11,374 bases of DNA from Chloroflexota bacterium (GTDB lineage Bacteria > Chloroflexota > Anaerolineae > Aggregatilineales > Phototrophicaceae), in the NCBI GenBank assembly GCA_003242205.1, contig QGUR01000138.1, forward strand, positions 1 through 11,374, written 5' to 3'. The notes beneath the pieces were generated by a model, which saw nothing but the letters and a program-made list of their open reading frames with translations, was not told where the DNA came from and did no database searches. Position 1 is the stretch's first letter; every line of letters begins with the position of its first letter. The translations under genes were made by a program, and so were the position numbers. Below, one piece after another: positions 1 to 7,296 of the stretch.

Positions 1-2315
1 CGACGTAGAACGAGCTGGCGCTGTAAGATGGCCTCCGGCAGCACGCCAGCCTCGACAAGCCGCTCCTGCAAAGCGCGGACGTCGATCTCGCGCGGAGTCT
101 GGTTATTGCGGCAGGCTAGCGAGGCAGCGAGCGCGGCAACGCCGCCCAGATTCTCAAGGTCGGCCTGCATGCGAATCGCGGGCAGCGCGTCGTGCGTCGC
201 CGAGATGGCCTTGCCGACCACCAGCAGATTGTCCAGACCACCCGGCAACAGAATGCGATATGGAATCTCCACCTCCAGATTCGGCGGAATCAGCCCGGCG
301 CGAATCCAGTCGGAACCGCTGTGGCCTTTGACGTCATGGTTGCTGAAGGCGATGTTGACCACATCGGGCCAGCGCCGTTGCAACAGTTGATCGGTCAGCG
401 TCAGCACGACATCGCCGAGGATGTGACGGCTTTCGCGCGGCGCGACGTAAATCCCGTGGTCATGCATGTCGCCTTTTCCGCCCCGCCGCCGCCCCGCGAG
501 AATGGCGCGGGTGTAGTCTTCGATATTGGAGACATCGACCGTGCTGGTGAAATGATTGCGTGTCAGCCCGGGGCGCGTGAACTGCGCCAGCGCGTACCAC
601 ATGGTCGCGTGGTCGCGCTCGTTGCCATACAAAAACTTCGCCCCGGCAAAGGCCGCGACATCGCCATCGCCGCTGGCGTCGATCACGACCCGCGCCCTCA
701 GCGCAACCGGCCCCTGCCGCGTGGCAACCACGACGCCGCCGACGCGATTGCCATCGACCAGAACGCCGATCATGAAGGCGTTGAACAGCATCTCCACGCC
801 CGCCTCATGCGCCGCCCGCGCCAGCGCGTAGGCTTTCGCTTCGATATTCCATTTGGGAATCACGCCGGTCGCGGCGGGATGGTGCAGGTACTCGTGCATC
901 TCGTTCACAAGACGCATGACCTCGCCCGCGAAGCCGGTGCGCCTTCCAAACCAGTAACTATGCACGCCGCCGAAGGTCCCCGTGCCGCCCAGCCCCGGAT
1001 TCATTTCGACAAGCACGGTTTTCAGCCCTTCGCGAGCCGCGGTGATGGCTGCCGTCGCGCCGCTGGACCCGCCGCCGACCACCAGCACATCTACCTCCCG
1101 CGCAACCGGAACGGAGCCGGACTCAACCGCGACGCGCCGGAAGGCGCGCCCTCGTTGCGGGCTTTCCGGCTCGCGGACGCGCAAGCCGGCAGACGTTTGC
1201 GCTCGTAGCGGCGCGACGACGCTGGCCGCCGCGGCAGACGACGCGCTGGCCGAATGCCAGTGATCCGCCAGCAGCGACCCGAGCAGATGGCCCGCCGCCG
1301 ACGCCAGCGACGGATCCCAGAAGGCATCGGCATGCAGGCCGGGCCAGCGGATGGCGTCGCCCAGATACCACGTTCCTCGCAGCCGCCCGGCGCAGGCCGG
1401 CAGCGGCGCGGTTACACCCGGCAGATCCAGACTCGCGCGCTCGATCTCGCCGCTTAGCCAGCGCCCGCCGTATCCGGCGAGGCGCGTTGTGTGCGGCCCG
1501 CATAGTTCGTAGGACGCACCGGAGAGATACGCCGCTGAGAAGGCGTCCTCTGCCGTCAGCGCGGCGGCAAAATCCATCGTCAGACGCCGTGCGGCCAACT
1601 CGCGGGCACTGGCGGCAAACGCGCTATCATGGCGCTGGGGCAGCCTGAGCAGGCACTCGACCAGCACATGACGCGAATCGCGATAGCCACGATGCAGAAT
1701 CACGGTCTGGCCGTGTAGAACGACCGGCTGGTCGAAGGGAAAACGAACCGGATCGAGCGGGGCGACGCCGTCGAATTCGAGCGTGCGGCGGTAGACAGCT
1801 TCTGCTTCCGGCGGCTCGAACGGTTCGCCCGCCAACCGGGCCACGGAGGCCGTTTCGGTCGCGTCGATGACAAGGCGGCACTCGATCAACTGCCGCCCAG
1901 ACTTATTGCCGATCACCAGCCCGGCCAGCTCCCCGCCCGGTGCGTGCAGGCCGGTGACAACGCTGGCATACAGCAGCCTGACGCCGGCCTCCAGCAGATA
2001 ATCCTCCAGCGCGAGCTTCAATGCATCCAGATTCAGCGCGATCTCGCGCGCGGTCTGGCGACGGCCCGCGCGTTCAACGACACACCGGATGACCTCCGGC
2101 GCGCCAGCAAGCGCCTCTTCATCGAGTTGCAGCCATGGGCGCAGCGTCGCCGTCACTTCCCGCCCCAGATACGTGCGCGGTTCGATCAGCATGACCGCGA
2201 ACCCACGCCGCGCCAGAGCGACCGCGGCGCTGACGCCCGCAAAGCCGCCGCCAACCACCGCCGCCTGACAGGTATGCAATACCGGCAGCGTTGCCAGATC
2301 GAATGAGAAAGTCAT
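1..2315 (-). CDS. FAD-dependent oxidoreductase with two tandem FAD domains (partial, 3' end off window)
   Basis: Reading leftward from the ATG at 2315, the frame stays open to base 1, giving at least 771 residues with no stop. An N-terminal dinucleotide-binding motif GGGFAG (22-27) is followed by IEP at 45-47. A second one, GGGSSG (414-419), is followed by VEMNPGLGGTGT (436-447). The second unit has the hallmarks of the FAD_oxidored family (PF12831, the xanthan-lyase-like FAD proteins): DASGDGDVA at 546-554, RESRHILGD near 627-635, and LLVVGKAISATHDAL near 697-711. The first unit has a weaker counterpart, DATETASVARLAGE (151-164), so it may bind FAD poorly or play a structural role. No signal peptide is visible, so it is probably cytosolic. 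The substrate is unknown. A GGAAGG ribosome-binding site lies 11 nt before the ATG. A TAGAAT -10-like box (2352-2357) in the 80-bp gap upstream is only suggestive. Confidence 0.85.
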   Translation of the reverse strand, partial: MTFSFDLATLPVLHTCQAAVVGGGFAGVSAAVALARRGFAVMLIEPRTYLGREVTATLRPWLQLDEEALAGAPEVIRCVVERAGRRQTAREIALNLDALKLALEDYLLEAGVRLLYASVVTGLHAPGGELAGLVIGNKSGRQLIECRLVIDATETASVARLAGEPFEPPEAEAVYRRTLEFDGVAPLDPVRFPFDQPVVLHGQTVILHRGYRDSRHVLVECLLRLPQRHDSAFAASARELAARRLTMDFAAALTAEDAFSAAYLSGASYELCGPHTTRLAGYGGRWLSGEIERASLDLPGVTAPLPACAGRLRGTWYLGDAIRWPGLHADAFWDPSLASAAGHLLGSLLADHWHSASASSAAAASVVAPLRAQTSAGLRVREPESPQRGRAFRRVAVESGSVPVAREVDVLVVGGGSSGATAAITAAREGLKTVLVEMNPGLGGTGTFGGVHSYWFGRRTGFAGEVMRLVNEMHEYLHHPAATGVIPKWNIEAKAYALARAAHEAGVEMLFNAFMIGVLVDGNRVGGVVVATRQGPVALRARVVIDASGDGDVAAFAGAKFLYGNERDHATMWYALAQFTRPGLTRNHFTSTVDVSNIEDYTRAILAGRRRGGKGDMHDHGIYVAPRESRHILGDVVLTLTDQLLQRRWPDVVNIAFSNHDVKGHSGSDWIRAGLIPPNLEVEIPYRILLPGGLDNLLVVGKAISATHDALPAIRMQADLENLGGVAALAASLACRNNQTPREIDVRALQERLVEAGVLPEAILQRQLVLR

Positions 2316-2395
2316 GGAACACCGGGCCTTCCACGTGAGCGCATCCTGCGGATTCTATCGAAAAGCAGCAGGCACAACCGCCGTCGCGGGCGCGG

Positions 2396-2926
2396 TCAGG
2401 TAGTCTGCACCCATGCGCCTTCAGGCAGCTTCTCGCCCGCGCGAATGGCGACCGTTAGCCGGTTCTCCGGCGGCGGCAACGGGCATGACCAGCCGGGCGC
2501 GTAGGCGCAGTACGGGTTGTAGGCAAGGTTAAAATCGACGTGGAAGCGGTTGTCGCCCAGCGCCTCCGGTTCCAGATAGCGCCCTCCGCTATAGGTTTCC
2601 GTGCCCGCCCCGGCATCGGCAAACGGCAGGAAGAAGCCATGTGGCCCGGCATATACCGTCAAGCGCGCCGTCTCGCCTTCGACCTGAAACACAAACTCGC
2701 CGTAACGGCGGTAGCGCTGGCGATCGCCCGATGACATCTCGAACAGCACGTCTTCCTGTTGCGCGAACGGCTCGACCGTCACAATCAGATTGACGTCGGG
2801 ATTCGGCGGGTAGTAGCTCAGGCCCGTAAAGGTTTCCTGCTGTTCCGGCGTCAGCGGCGAATAGGCGCTGCTCTTGAAAAATTCATCCTTCTCACGCCTG
2901 AACGCGAGCAATGCTTCCGTATCCAT
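2396..2926 (-). CDS. DUF1684 domain-containing protein
   Basis: The 176-residue protein matches the DUF1684 family (PF07920) across nearly its full length. Recognisable blocks are the N-terminal RREKDEFF (10-17) with SPL (23-25), FTGLSYYPPNPD (33-44), FFLPFADA (98-105), ETYSGGRYL (110-118), DFNLAYNPYCAY (131-142), SCPLPPPENRL (147-157) and AGEK (163-166). The biochemical role of the family is not established. No signal peptide or membrane segment is seen, so it should be cytosolic. The frame can be extended to a GTG at 2980, but the ATG at 2926 is preferred: it has an AGGAG/GGAGGAG ribosome-binding site just upstream and family members start close to the REKDEFF block. It lies 80 bp upstream of the FAD oxidoreductase on the same strand and could share a transcript with it. 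Confidence 0.88.
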   Translation of the reverse strand: MDTEALLAFRREKDEFFKSSAYSPLTPEQQETFTGLSYYPPNPDVNLIVTVEPFAQQEDVLFEMSSGDRQRYRRYGEFVFQVEGETARLTVYAGPHGFFLPFADAGAGTETYSGGRYLEPEALGDNRFHVDFNLAYNPYCAYAPGWSCPLPPPENRLTVAIRAGEKLPEGAWVQTT

Positions 2927-2991
2927 AACAGGCGAACTCCTCCAACTCCTCGGACTACCATCGTACCCAATGCCCGCCACGCGAGGGAATC

Positions 2992-3018
2992 AAAACGGCT
3001 CACCGCGTCGATGAGCCG
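2992..3018 (-). terminator. Probable intrinsic terminator after the DUF2200 gene
   Basis: On the minus strand, a perfect 7-bp stem (CGGCTCA / TGAGCCG, arms 3012-3018 and 2996-3002) with a 9-nt loop is followed directly by TTTT (2992-2995). It lies about 70 bp beyond the DUF2200 stop codon and before the DUF1684 gene, so it probably separates the two transcripts. The T-tract is short, so termination may be partial. Confidence 0.55.
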
Positions 3019-3088
3019 CTTTATTCAGGCGATGGAACAGGAACCTTCACGCGAACCATTCCGAACGAACCTCATCAGCGCGCAAGCG

Positions 3089-3442
3089 TTACCGCTTTCG
3101 CAGAATCTTCTCCATCGCTTTGCCCTTTGCCAGCTCATCGATCAGCTTATCCAGATAGCGGATCAACTGCATCGTTGGTTCTTCGATGTCTTCCACCCGA
3201 ATGCCGCAGATCACGCCTTTGATCAGCGTTCGCGCCGGGTTCAGCCGGGGCGCTTGTGCAAAGAAGGTTTCAAAGTCGGTTTGTTTTTCCAGTTGCGCTT
3301 CCAGCGCTTCCTGACTGTAGCCTGTCAGCCAGCGGATGATTTCATCGACTTCCGCTTTCGTGCGCCCTTTTTTCTCTGCCTTGGCAACATAGTGTGGATA
3401 GACGCTCGCAACGCTCGTGGTATAGATCCGATGTTTTAACAT
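3089..3442 (-). CDS. DUF2200 domain-containing protein
   Basis: The 117-residue protein is a full-length match to the DUF2200 family (PF09966). Characteristic segments are HRIYTTSVASVYPHYVAKAE at the N-terminus, GRTKAEVDEIIRWLTGYS (26-43), the FETFFAQAP block, and the C-terminal IRYLDKLIDELAKGKAMEKI region. It is small, soluble and highly conserved, with no known biochemical function; no catalytic residues can be assigned. The ATG at 3442 is preceded by GGGAAGGTG, a reasonable ribosome-binding site. The gene appears to stand alone: the tRNA-Ser transcript should terminate upstream of it (3585-3609) and its own likely terminator lies at 2992-3018. No convincing promoter was found in the gap of about 140 bp upstream, only an AT-rich TACTAAAAT about 30 nt before the start codon. 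Confidence 0.9.
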   Translation of the reverse strand: MLKHRIYTTSVASVYPHYVAKAEKKGRTKAEVDEIIRWLTGYSQEALEAQLEKQTDFETFFAQAPRLNPARTLIKGVICGIRVEDIEEPTMQLIRYLDKLIDELAKGKAMEKILRKR

Positions 3443-3584
3443 GACACCTTCCCGCTTTCATGGCCTGAATCATTTTAGTACAGGAATACAGCAGGGCATA
3501 TGAACCGGCCCGGCGGCCTGCTTAAGCAAGACCAAGTGGCACGCTCTCGTTCGCGTTGAAACGGGCAATGAAAGGCGGCTGAGC

Positions 3585-3609
3585 AAAAAAAGCGGGGCCG
3601 AAAACCCCG
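3585..3609 (-). terminator. Intrinsic terminator of the tadA / tRNA-Ser transcript
   Basis: On the minus strand, CGGGG-TTTTCGG-CCCCG (arms 3605-3609 and 3593-3597, 7-nt loop) is followed by a C and then seven T residues (3585-3591). This is the classic GC stem plus U-tract layout. It lies about 70 bp downstream of tRNA-Ser and about 140 bp upstream of the DUF2200 start. Confidence 0.75.
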
Positions 3610-3640
3610 GCAGTGACGAATGTTAGAGCGGAACCAATTT

Positions 3641-3672
3641 AACGGCCGCTTCCTGAGTAGAAAGCGGCCGTT
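3641..3672. repeat. Perfect inverted repeat just 3' of tRNA-Ser
   Basis: Two 11-bp arms, AACGGCCGCTT (3641-3651) and AAGCGGCCGTT (3662-3672), flank a 10-nt loop. In the tRNA transcript the hairpin starts 8 nt after the mature 3' end. It lacks a proper T-tract; the minus strand continues AAATTGG. It is therefore more likely an accessory terminator or a block for 3'-to-5' trimming than the main terminator, which lies at 3585-3609. Confidence 0.6.
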
Positions 3673-3680
3673 GCATGAGG

Positions 3681-3768
3681 CGGAGAAGGTGGGATTCGAA
3701 CCCACGGTAGCTTCATCAGCTACACCCGTTTTCGAGACGGGCCCGTTCAACCACTCCGGCACCTCTCC
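3681..3768 (-). tRNA. tRNA-Ser (anticodon CGA)
   Basis: The 88-nt sequence folds as a class II tRNA. The acceptor stem is GGAGAGG with CTTCTCC (one G-U pair), and the discriminator base is G as expected for serine tRNAs. The anticodon arm is CCCGT-CTCGAAA-ACGGG, with anticodon CGA at 3732-3734 reading UCG codons. The variable arm is long (GTAGC-TGAT-GAAGCTAC region). The T arm is GTGGG-TTCGAAT-CCCAC. CCA is not encoded and must be added after transcription. The gene starts 17 bp after the tadA stop codon on the same strand, so it is probably processed out of the tadA transcript. A tRNA-Ser next to tadA occurs in other bacteria too. Confidence 0.96.
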
Positions 3769-3785
3769 GTATGATTGATGGCGCG

Positions 3786-4238
3786 CTATGGCTTTCGCAA
3801 CCGGCTAAAAAACGCTCGCAACTGCTCGGCAGCTTCCCCGGCCAGAATGCCATAATCGACATCGACCCGGTGATTGAGCTTTGGATGCCGCACGACGTCC
3901 ATGATGCTGCCCGCCGCGCCCGCTTTCGGGTCAATCGTCGCGCAGACCAGCCGCGGCAGCCGGGCCAAAACCATCGCTCCCGCGCACATGGCGCATGGTT
4001 CGAGCGTGCAGTAGAGCGTCACACCGTCGAGCCGCCAGCTTCCCAGTCGCCGCGCCGCTTCGCGGATGGCGATCATTTCGGCATGTGCCGTCGGGTCGTT
4101 GTCAAGCTCTCGCCGGTTATGCCCGCGCCCGATGATTTCACCGTTGAGAACAGCGATCGCCCCAACCGGCACATCGCCATGTTCGGGCGCTTTGGCCGCT
4201 TCTTCCAGCGCCAGGCGCATCCAGCCCGCGTCGTCCAT
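3786..4238 (-). CDS. tadA: tRNA adenosine(34) deaminase TadA
   Basis: The 150-residue protein is a zinc-dependent deaminase that converts A34 to inosine in tRNA-Arg(ACG), allowing one tRNA to read CGU, CGC and CGA. The zinc site is visible: HAE at 52-54 (H52 zinc ligand, E54 proton shuttle) and PCAMC at 81-85 (C82 and C85 ligands). Other family features are DVPVGAI (22-28), GHN (39-41) and the DPKAGAAGS loop (103-111) that replaces residues of free-nucleotide cytidine deaminases. The length is normal for bacterial TadA. The ATG at 4238 follows a GAGG ribosome-binding site. It sits 39 bp after the small clamp-motif protein gene and 17 bp before tRNA-Ser, so co-transcription is likely. Related guanine or cytosine deaminases are a weaker alternative, because the tRNA-type loop residues fit TadA better. 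Confidence 0.95.
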   Translation of the reverse strand: MDDAGWMRLALEEAAKAPEHGDVPVGAIAVLNGEIIGRGHNRRELDNDPTAHAEMIAIREAARRLGSWRLDGVTLYCTLEPCAMCAGAMVLARLPRLVCATIDPKAGAAGSIMDVVRHPKLNHRVDVDYGILAGEAAEQLRAFFSRLRKP

Positions 4239-4277
4239 TCCGCCTCATTCTAACAGATCGCCCCGCGCATGGGAAGA

Positions 4278-4643
4278 TCAAAATAGCGATAGCTGCTGTA
4301 GACCAAACGGCGCTTCCCCACCCGGCGTGTCCGGCGGTTCGTCCCCGGCTTCTTCTTCCTCAGGCTCCGGTTCTGCTACCGAGGTTTCCACAGCCTGCGG
4401 CTCCGGTTCGGGCTTCGGGCGCTCCAGCACGTTCATGTCCGGCACAAAGTCATCGGCCACGTGTTCGGCGCGCATCGTCGCCCGTACGTAAAGCTCGCGC
4501 AGTTCCTCTTCGCCGAAGCCGACCTCGTACATGACACCGACCAGCGTTTTGAGCGTCACCTGATCGTTATTGCGAACCACCGACATATACTGAGCGCGCA
4601 GACAGTCGCGCCATTCATCGGCGAAGATGCTTCGTTCGGACAT
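4278..4643 (-). CDS. Small unknown protein with C-terminal sliding-clamp-binding-like motif
   Basis: I do not recognise a named family for this 121-residue protein. Residues 1-70 look like a compact, mostly helical domain (EWRDCLRAQYMSVV, then TLKTLVGVMYEVGF and EEELRELYVRATMRAEHV). Residues 75-112 are rich in Pro, Glu and Asp and low in hydrophobics, so they are probably a disordered acidic linker. The protein ends exactly in QLSLF (117-121), which matches the established consensus QL(S/D)LF for binding the bacterial beta sliding clamp DnaN; such motifs typically sit at C-termini or in flexible tails. There is no catalytic motif, signal peptide or membrane segment. It starts 3 bp after the stop codon of the beta-CASP nuclease gene, with an AAGGTG ribosome-binding site inside that gene's end, so translation is probably coupled. 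The protein is real (tight operon spacing, normal codon use); the clamp link is inferred. Confidence 0.8.
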   Translation of the reverse strand: MSERSIFADEWRDCLRAQYMSVVRNNDQVTLKTLVGVMYEVGFGEEELRELYVRATMRAEHVADDFVPDMNVLERPKPEPEPQAVETSVAEPEPEEEEAGDEPPDTPGGEAPFGLQQLSLF

Positions 4644-4646
4644 CGC

Positions 4647-6056
4647 CTACACCTTAAACGACTGTTTCCACTCCGGCACATCGACCTGCATATTAAAACG
4701 CGCGCGCAAGTCATCGGCGAGGGCAAAGGCGCTCTCCGGCTCGCCGTGAACCAGAAACGTGCGCCGAGGCTTGTCGCGCATGACGCCGACCCAAGCCATC
4801 AGCTCATTGCGGTCGGCATGGCCGCTGTAGCCGTTGAGCACCTCAACCTGCGCGTTGTTCCGGTATTCCTCGCCGAAAATACGAACGATCGGCGCGCGTT
4901 CGACCAGCCGCCGCCCCAGCGTATGTTCAGCCTGCCAGCCGACGATCAGCACCGTTGTACGCGGGTCTTCAATCCGGTTTTTCAGATGATGCAGAATACG
5001 CCCGGTTTCGGCCATGCCGCTGGCGCTGATGATAATAGCCGGTTCGCGCAGGAAATTCAGGCGCTTGCTGTCTTCCACCGAGCGCGTGTACGTCAGGTCA
5101 TCGAAGCCAAACGGGTCGCGCCGGCCATCGTCGCCGTCGAGGATGAACTGGCGCGTTTCGGCATCGTAACATTCCGGGTGCAGCCGGTACACGGCCGTCA
5201 CATCGGTCGCCAGCGGGCTATCGACGAACACCGGCATCCTCGGAATATCGCCGGCAACAGCCAGTTGGTGCAGCGTGAACACGAGCTGCTGCGTGCGCCC
5301 GACCGCGAACGCCGGCACGACAATCGACCCGCCGCGCCGGTAGGTCTCCTGAATGATGCGCTCCAGCCGCTTGCTTTCATCCTCGTAAGGCGGGTGAGTG
5401 CGGTTGCCATAGGTACTTTCGAGAATCAGCAGGTCGGCCCGGTCTACGGTATCGGGATCGCGGATGATCGGAATGCCGGCGCGCCCCAGATCGCCGCTAA
5501 AGACGAGGCGCACCTCGCGCCCGGCGTCCCGGTCGTCGATATCGAGGATGACAATCGAACTGCCGAGCATATGACCGGCGTCGAGCAGCGTCAGCCAGAC
5601 GCCTGGCACGATTTCCTTCGCGCGCCCGTACCCCTGATCGCGAAAGTAGTCCATGCTCCGGGTCGCGTCTTCCCGTGTGTACAGCGGCTCGATGGGCGGC
5701 TCGTTCCGGCGTTTGCGTTTCTTGTTGACAAACGCGGCGTCTTTTTCGTGGATATGGCCGCTGTCCGCCAGCATAGACGCGCACAGATCGCGCGTCGCGA
5801 ACGTGGCGATAATGTCGCCTTTAAACCCCTGCTTGACGAGATTCGGCAGGTTGCCGGAATGGTCGATATGCGCGTGCGACAGAACAACGACGTCGATCTG
5901 TTTGGGATCGAACGGGAAATTCAGATTGCGGTTGTAGGTATCCGCCCGCCTGCCCTGATACAGCCCGCAGTCCAGCAGGATACGATGGCCGTTGACTTCG
6001 ATCAGGTGCTGCGAACCGGTGACGGTCCGCGCCGCACCAAAGAACGTGATACGCAC
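4647..6056 (-). CDS. MBL-fold beta-CASP RNA nuclease (CPSF73/YSH1-like) with C-terminal RMMBL domain
   Basis: This 469-residue protein belongs to the metallo-beta-lactamase beta-CASP group, zinc-dependent nucleases that act on RNA. The metal site is complete: HAHIDH (61-66), H162 in DAGHMLGSS, D189 in SGDLG, and the C-terminal H437 in LVHGE. The beta-CASP insertion covers roughly 210-390: ESTYGNR (213-219), VPAFAVGRTQQ (247-257), ISASGMAETGR (343-353) and GWQAEHTLGRRL (373-384). The RMMBL part holds GYSGHADRNEL (409-419). It lacks the long C-terminal domain of RNase J and resembles the prokaryotic CPSF73-like branch, so endonuclease activity is expected; exonuclease activity is possible. The start is GTG at 6056 with a perfect AAGGAGG ribosome-binding site 7 nt upstream. 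It follows the RNase D gene by 62 bp on the same strand. Confidence 0.93.
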   Translation of the reverse strand: MRITFFGAARTVTGSQHLIEVNGHRILLDCGLYQGRRADTYNRNLNFPFDPKQIDVVVLSHAHIDHSGNLPNLVKQGFKGDIIATFATRDLCASMLADSGHIHEKDAAFVNKKRKRRNEPPIEPLYTREDATRSMDYFRDQGYGRAKEIVPGVWLTLLDAGHMLGSSIVILDIDDRDAGREVRLVFSGDLGRAGIPIIRDPDTVDRADLLILESTYGNRTHPPYEDESKRLERIIQETYRRGGSIVVPAFAVGRTQQLVFTLHQLAVAGDIPRMPVFVDSPLATDVTAVYRLHPECYDAETRQFILDGDDGRRDPFGFDDLTYTRSVEDSKRLNFLREPAIIISASGMAETGRILHHLKNRIEDPRTTVLIVGWQAEHTLGRRLVERAPIVRIFGEEYRNNAQVEVLNGYSGHADRNELMAWVGVMRDKPRRTFLVHGEPESAFALADDLRARFNMQVDVPEWKQSFKV

Positions 6057-6118
6057 TGGCCTGCCTCCTTGAATGGACGAGCGTAACGCTTGCGCCGGAT
6101 TGCGGCAAAAGCAGCCGG

Positions 6119-7267
6119 CTACTTAACGCGCTGCCGGCAGCGGCGGACGATGTCGAGCAGTTCCGGGCCATAGGTTTCCAGCCGCCACGGCCCCAACCCC
6201 TGAATGTCGCGCATGTCATCCAGCGTCTCCGGCTGGCGGTGCGCCAGCGTCCAGAGCGCCTCGCGCGAGATGATGACGTCCGATTCAACGCCGCGTTCCT
6301 GCGCGCGATTTTTGCGCCATTCGCGCAGCATGGTGTAACAATCGACGATCTCCGGGTCGGCGGCGGGCGAGCGCTCCGGCGGATCGGGCAGGCGCGCCTT
6401 GCTGCCGCGTTCGATAGCGCGCAACAGCGCCCGCCCATAGCGCCGAACCTGCGCGGCAGTCATCCCCGGAACGCCGCGTAAGTCGCCGTTCGTCTGCGGC
6501 GCGATAGTGGCAAGCTGCACCAGCGTCTTGTCGGTGAAAATCTTGAACGGCGGCAGGTCGCGCTTTTCGGCAATCTGTTCGCGCAGCAGGTACAACTCGC
6601 GCAGAATCGCCATTTGCCGCCGCGTCAGTTGGTTGGGCAGGCCGATGCGCCAGTAACCTTCCGGGTCGAAACTGGTGTCGGGCGTCGTGACCTGCGTCGC
6701 CTCATGGAATGCCTCCTGAGCTTCGCCCCACCGATCCAATCGGGTCAATTCATCGGCCAGCCGGTCGCGCAGCACGGGCAAATAGTGCGTGTCCATCTGC
6801 GCGTAAAGCAGGCTATCAGGCGGCAGCGGGCGCTGGCCCCAATCGTCTCGCTGGTGACTCTTGTCGATCTCGACATCCAAAAACTCGGACAACAGGCTCC
6901 CAAGCCCGACCTGTTTGTGACCACATACGCGCGCCGCGACCATGGTGTCGAACAGATTATTCACCACAAAACCATAATCACGCCGCAGGCAGATCAGATC
7001 ATACTCGGCAGCGTGAAAAACCTTCTCGACCGCCGGATCTGCCAGCAGCGGCCCAAGCGGCTGCATGTCTGCGATGATCAGCGGGTCGATGATGTAATCC
7101 TCGGTTCGGGTGGAAATCTGTATGAGGCAGACACGCTCGCGATAGGCATAAAGACTGTTCGACTCGGTATCAACCGCTACCAGAGGTTCGTTTCGCAGCC
7201 GCTCGGCAAGGCGCGCCAGATCCTCATATTTGCGGATGTATTTTGCCGGGTTCAGAAGCCGTTCCAT
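6119..7267 (-). CDS. rnd: Ribonuclease D
   Basis: The 382-residue protein is a 3'-to-5' exoribonuclease of the DEDDy type, known for trimming tRNA 3' ends and other stable RNA precursors. The exonuclease domain occupies about 1-200. Metal ligands are visible as D33 and E35 in AVDTES, D90 in HAAEYDL, and Y155 with D159 in YAQMDTHY. Two HRDC RNA-binding domains follow, at about 215-290 (ending GDLRGVPGMTAAQVRRYGRAL) and about 305-378 (ending DIQGLGPWRLETYGPELL), the normal RNase D layout and length. The ATG at 7267 has an AAGGA-rich ribosome-binding site. The gap to the upstream corA-type gene is only 29 bp with no promoter, so co-transcription is likely. The downstream beta-CASP nuclease, TadA and tRNA-Ser genes suit an RNA-maturation unit. 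Confidence 0.95.
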   Translation of the reverse strand: MERLLNPAKYIRKYEDLARLAERLRNEPLVAVDTESNSLYAYRERVCLIQISTRTEDYIIDPLIIADMQPLGPLLADPAVEKVFHAAEYDLICLRRDYGFVVNNLFDTMVAARVCGHKQVGLGSLLSEFLDVEIDKSHQRDDWGQRPLPPDSLLYAQMDTHYLPVLRDRLADELTRLDRWGEAQEAFHEATQVTTPDTSFDPEGYWRIGLPNQLTRRQMAILRELYLLREQIAEKRDLPPFKIFTDKTLVQLATIAPQTNGDLRGVPGMTAAQVRRYGRALLRAIERGSKARLPDPPERSPAADPEIVDCYTMLREWRKNRAQERGVESDVIISREALWTLAHRQPETLDDMRDIQGLGPWRLETYGPELLDIVRRCRQRVK

Positions 7268-7296
7268 TCCTTTCCTTCTTAAATAGCCAATTCTTC

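Noticed and set aside
192..1208. Long plus-strand open frame opposite the FAD oxidoreductase
   Set aside because: It is a shadow of the minus-strand gene, whose frame has clear FAD family motifs; the plus-strand product is rich in Arg, His and Gln with no recognisable domain.
2759..3439. 226-codon plus-strand open frame over DUF1684 and DUF2200
   Set aside because: It crosses two well-recognised minus-strand genes and the terminator between them; no domain is visible in its product.
3475..3762. Minus-strand open frame beginning MPEWLNGPVSKTG
   Set aside because: This is the well-known false product of reading through a tRNA-Ser gene; it then runs across two hairpins.
4461..6086. 541-codon plus-strand open frame opposite the beta-CASP nuclease
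   Set aside because: The minus strand encodes a full-length nuclease with all metal ligands and a perfect ribosome-binding site. The opposite frame is a by-product of GC-rich codon use.
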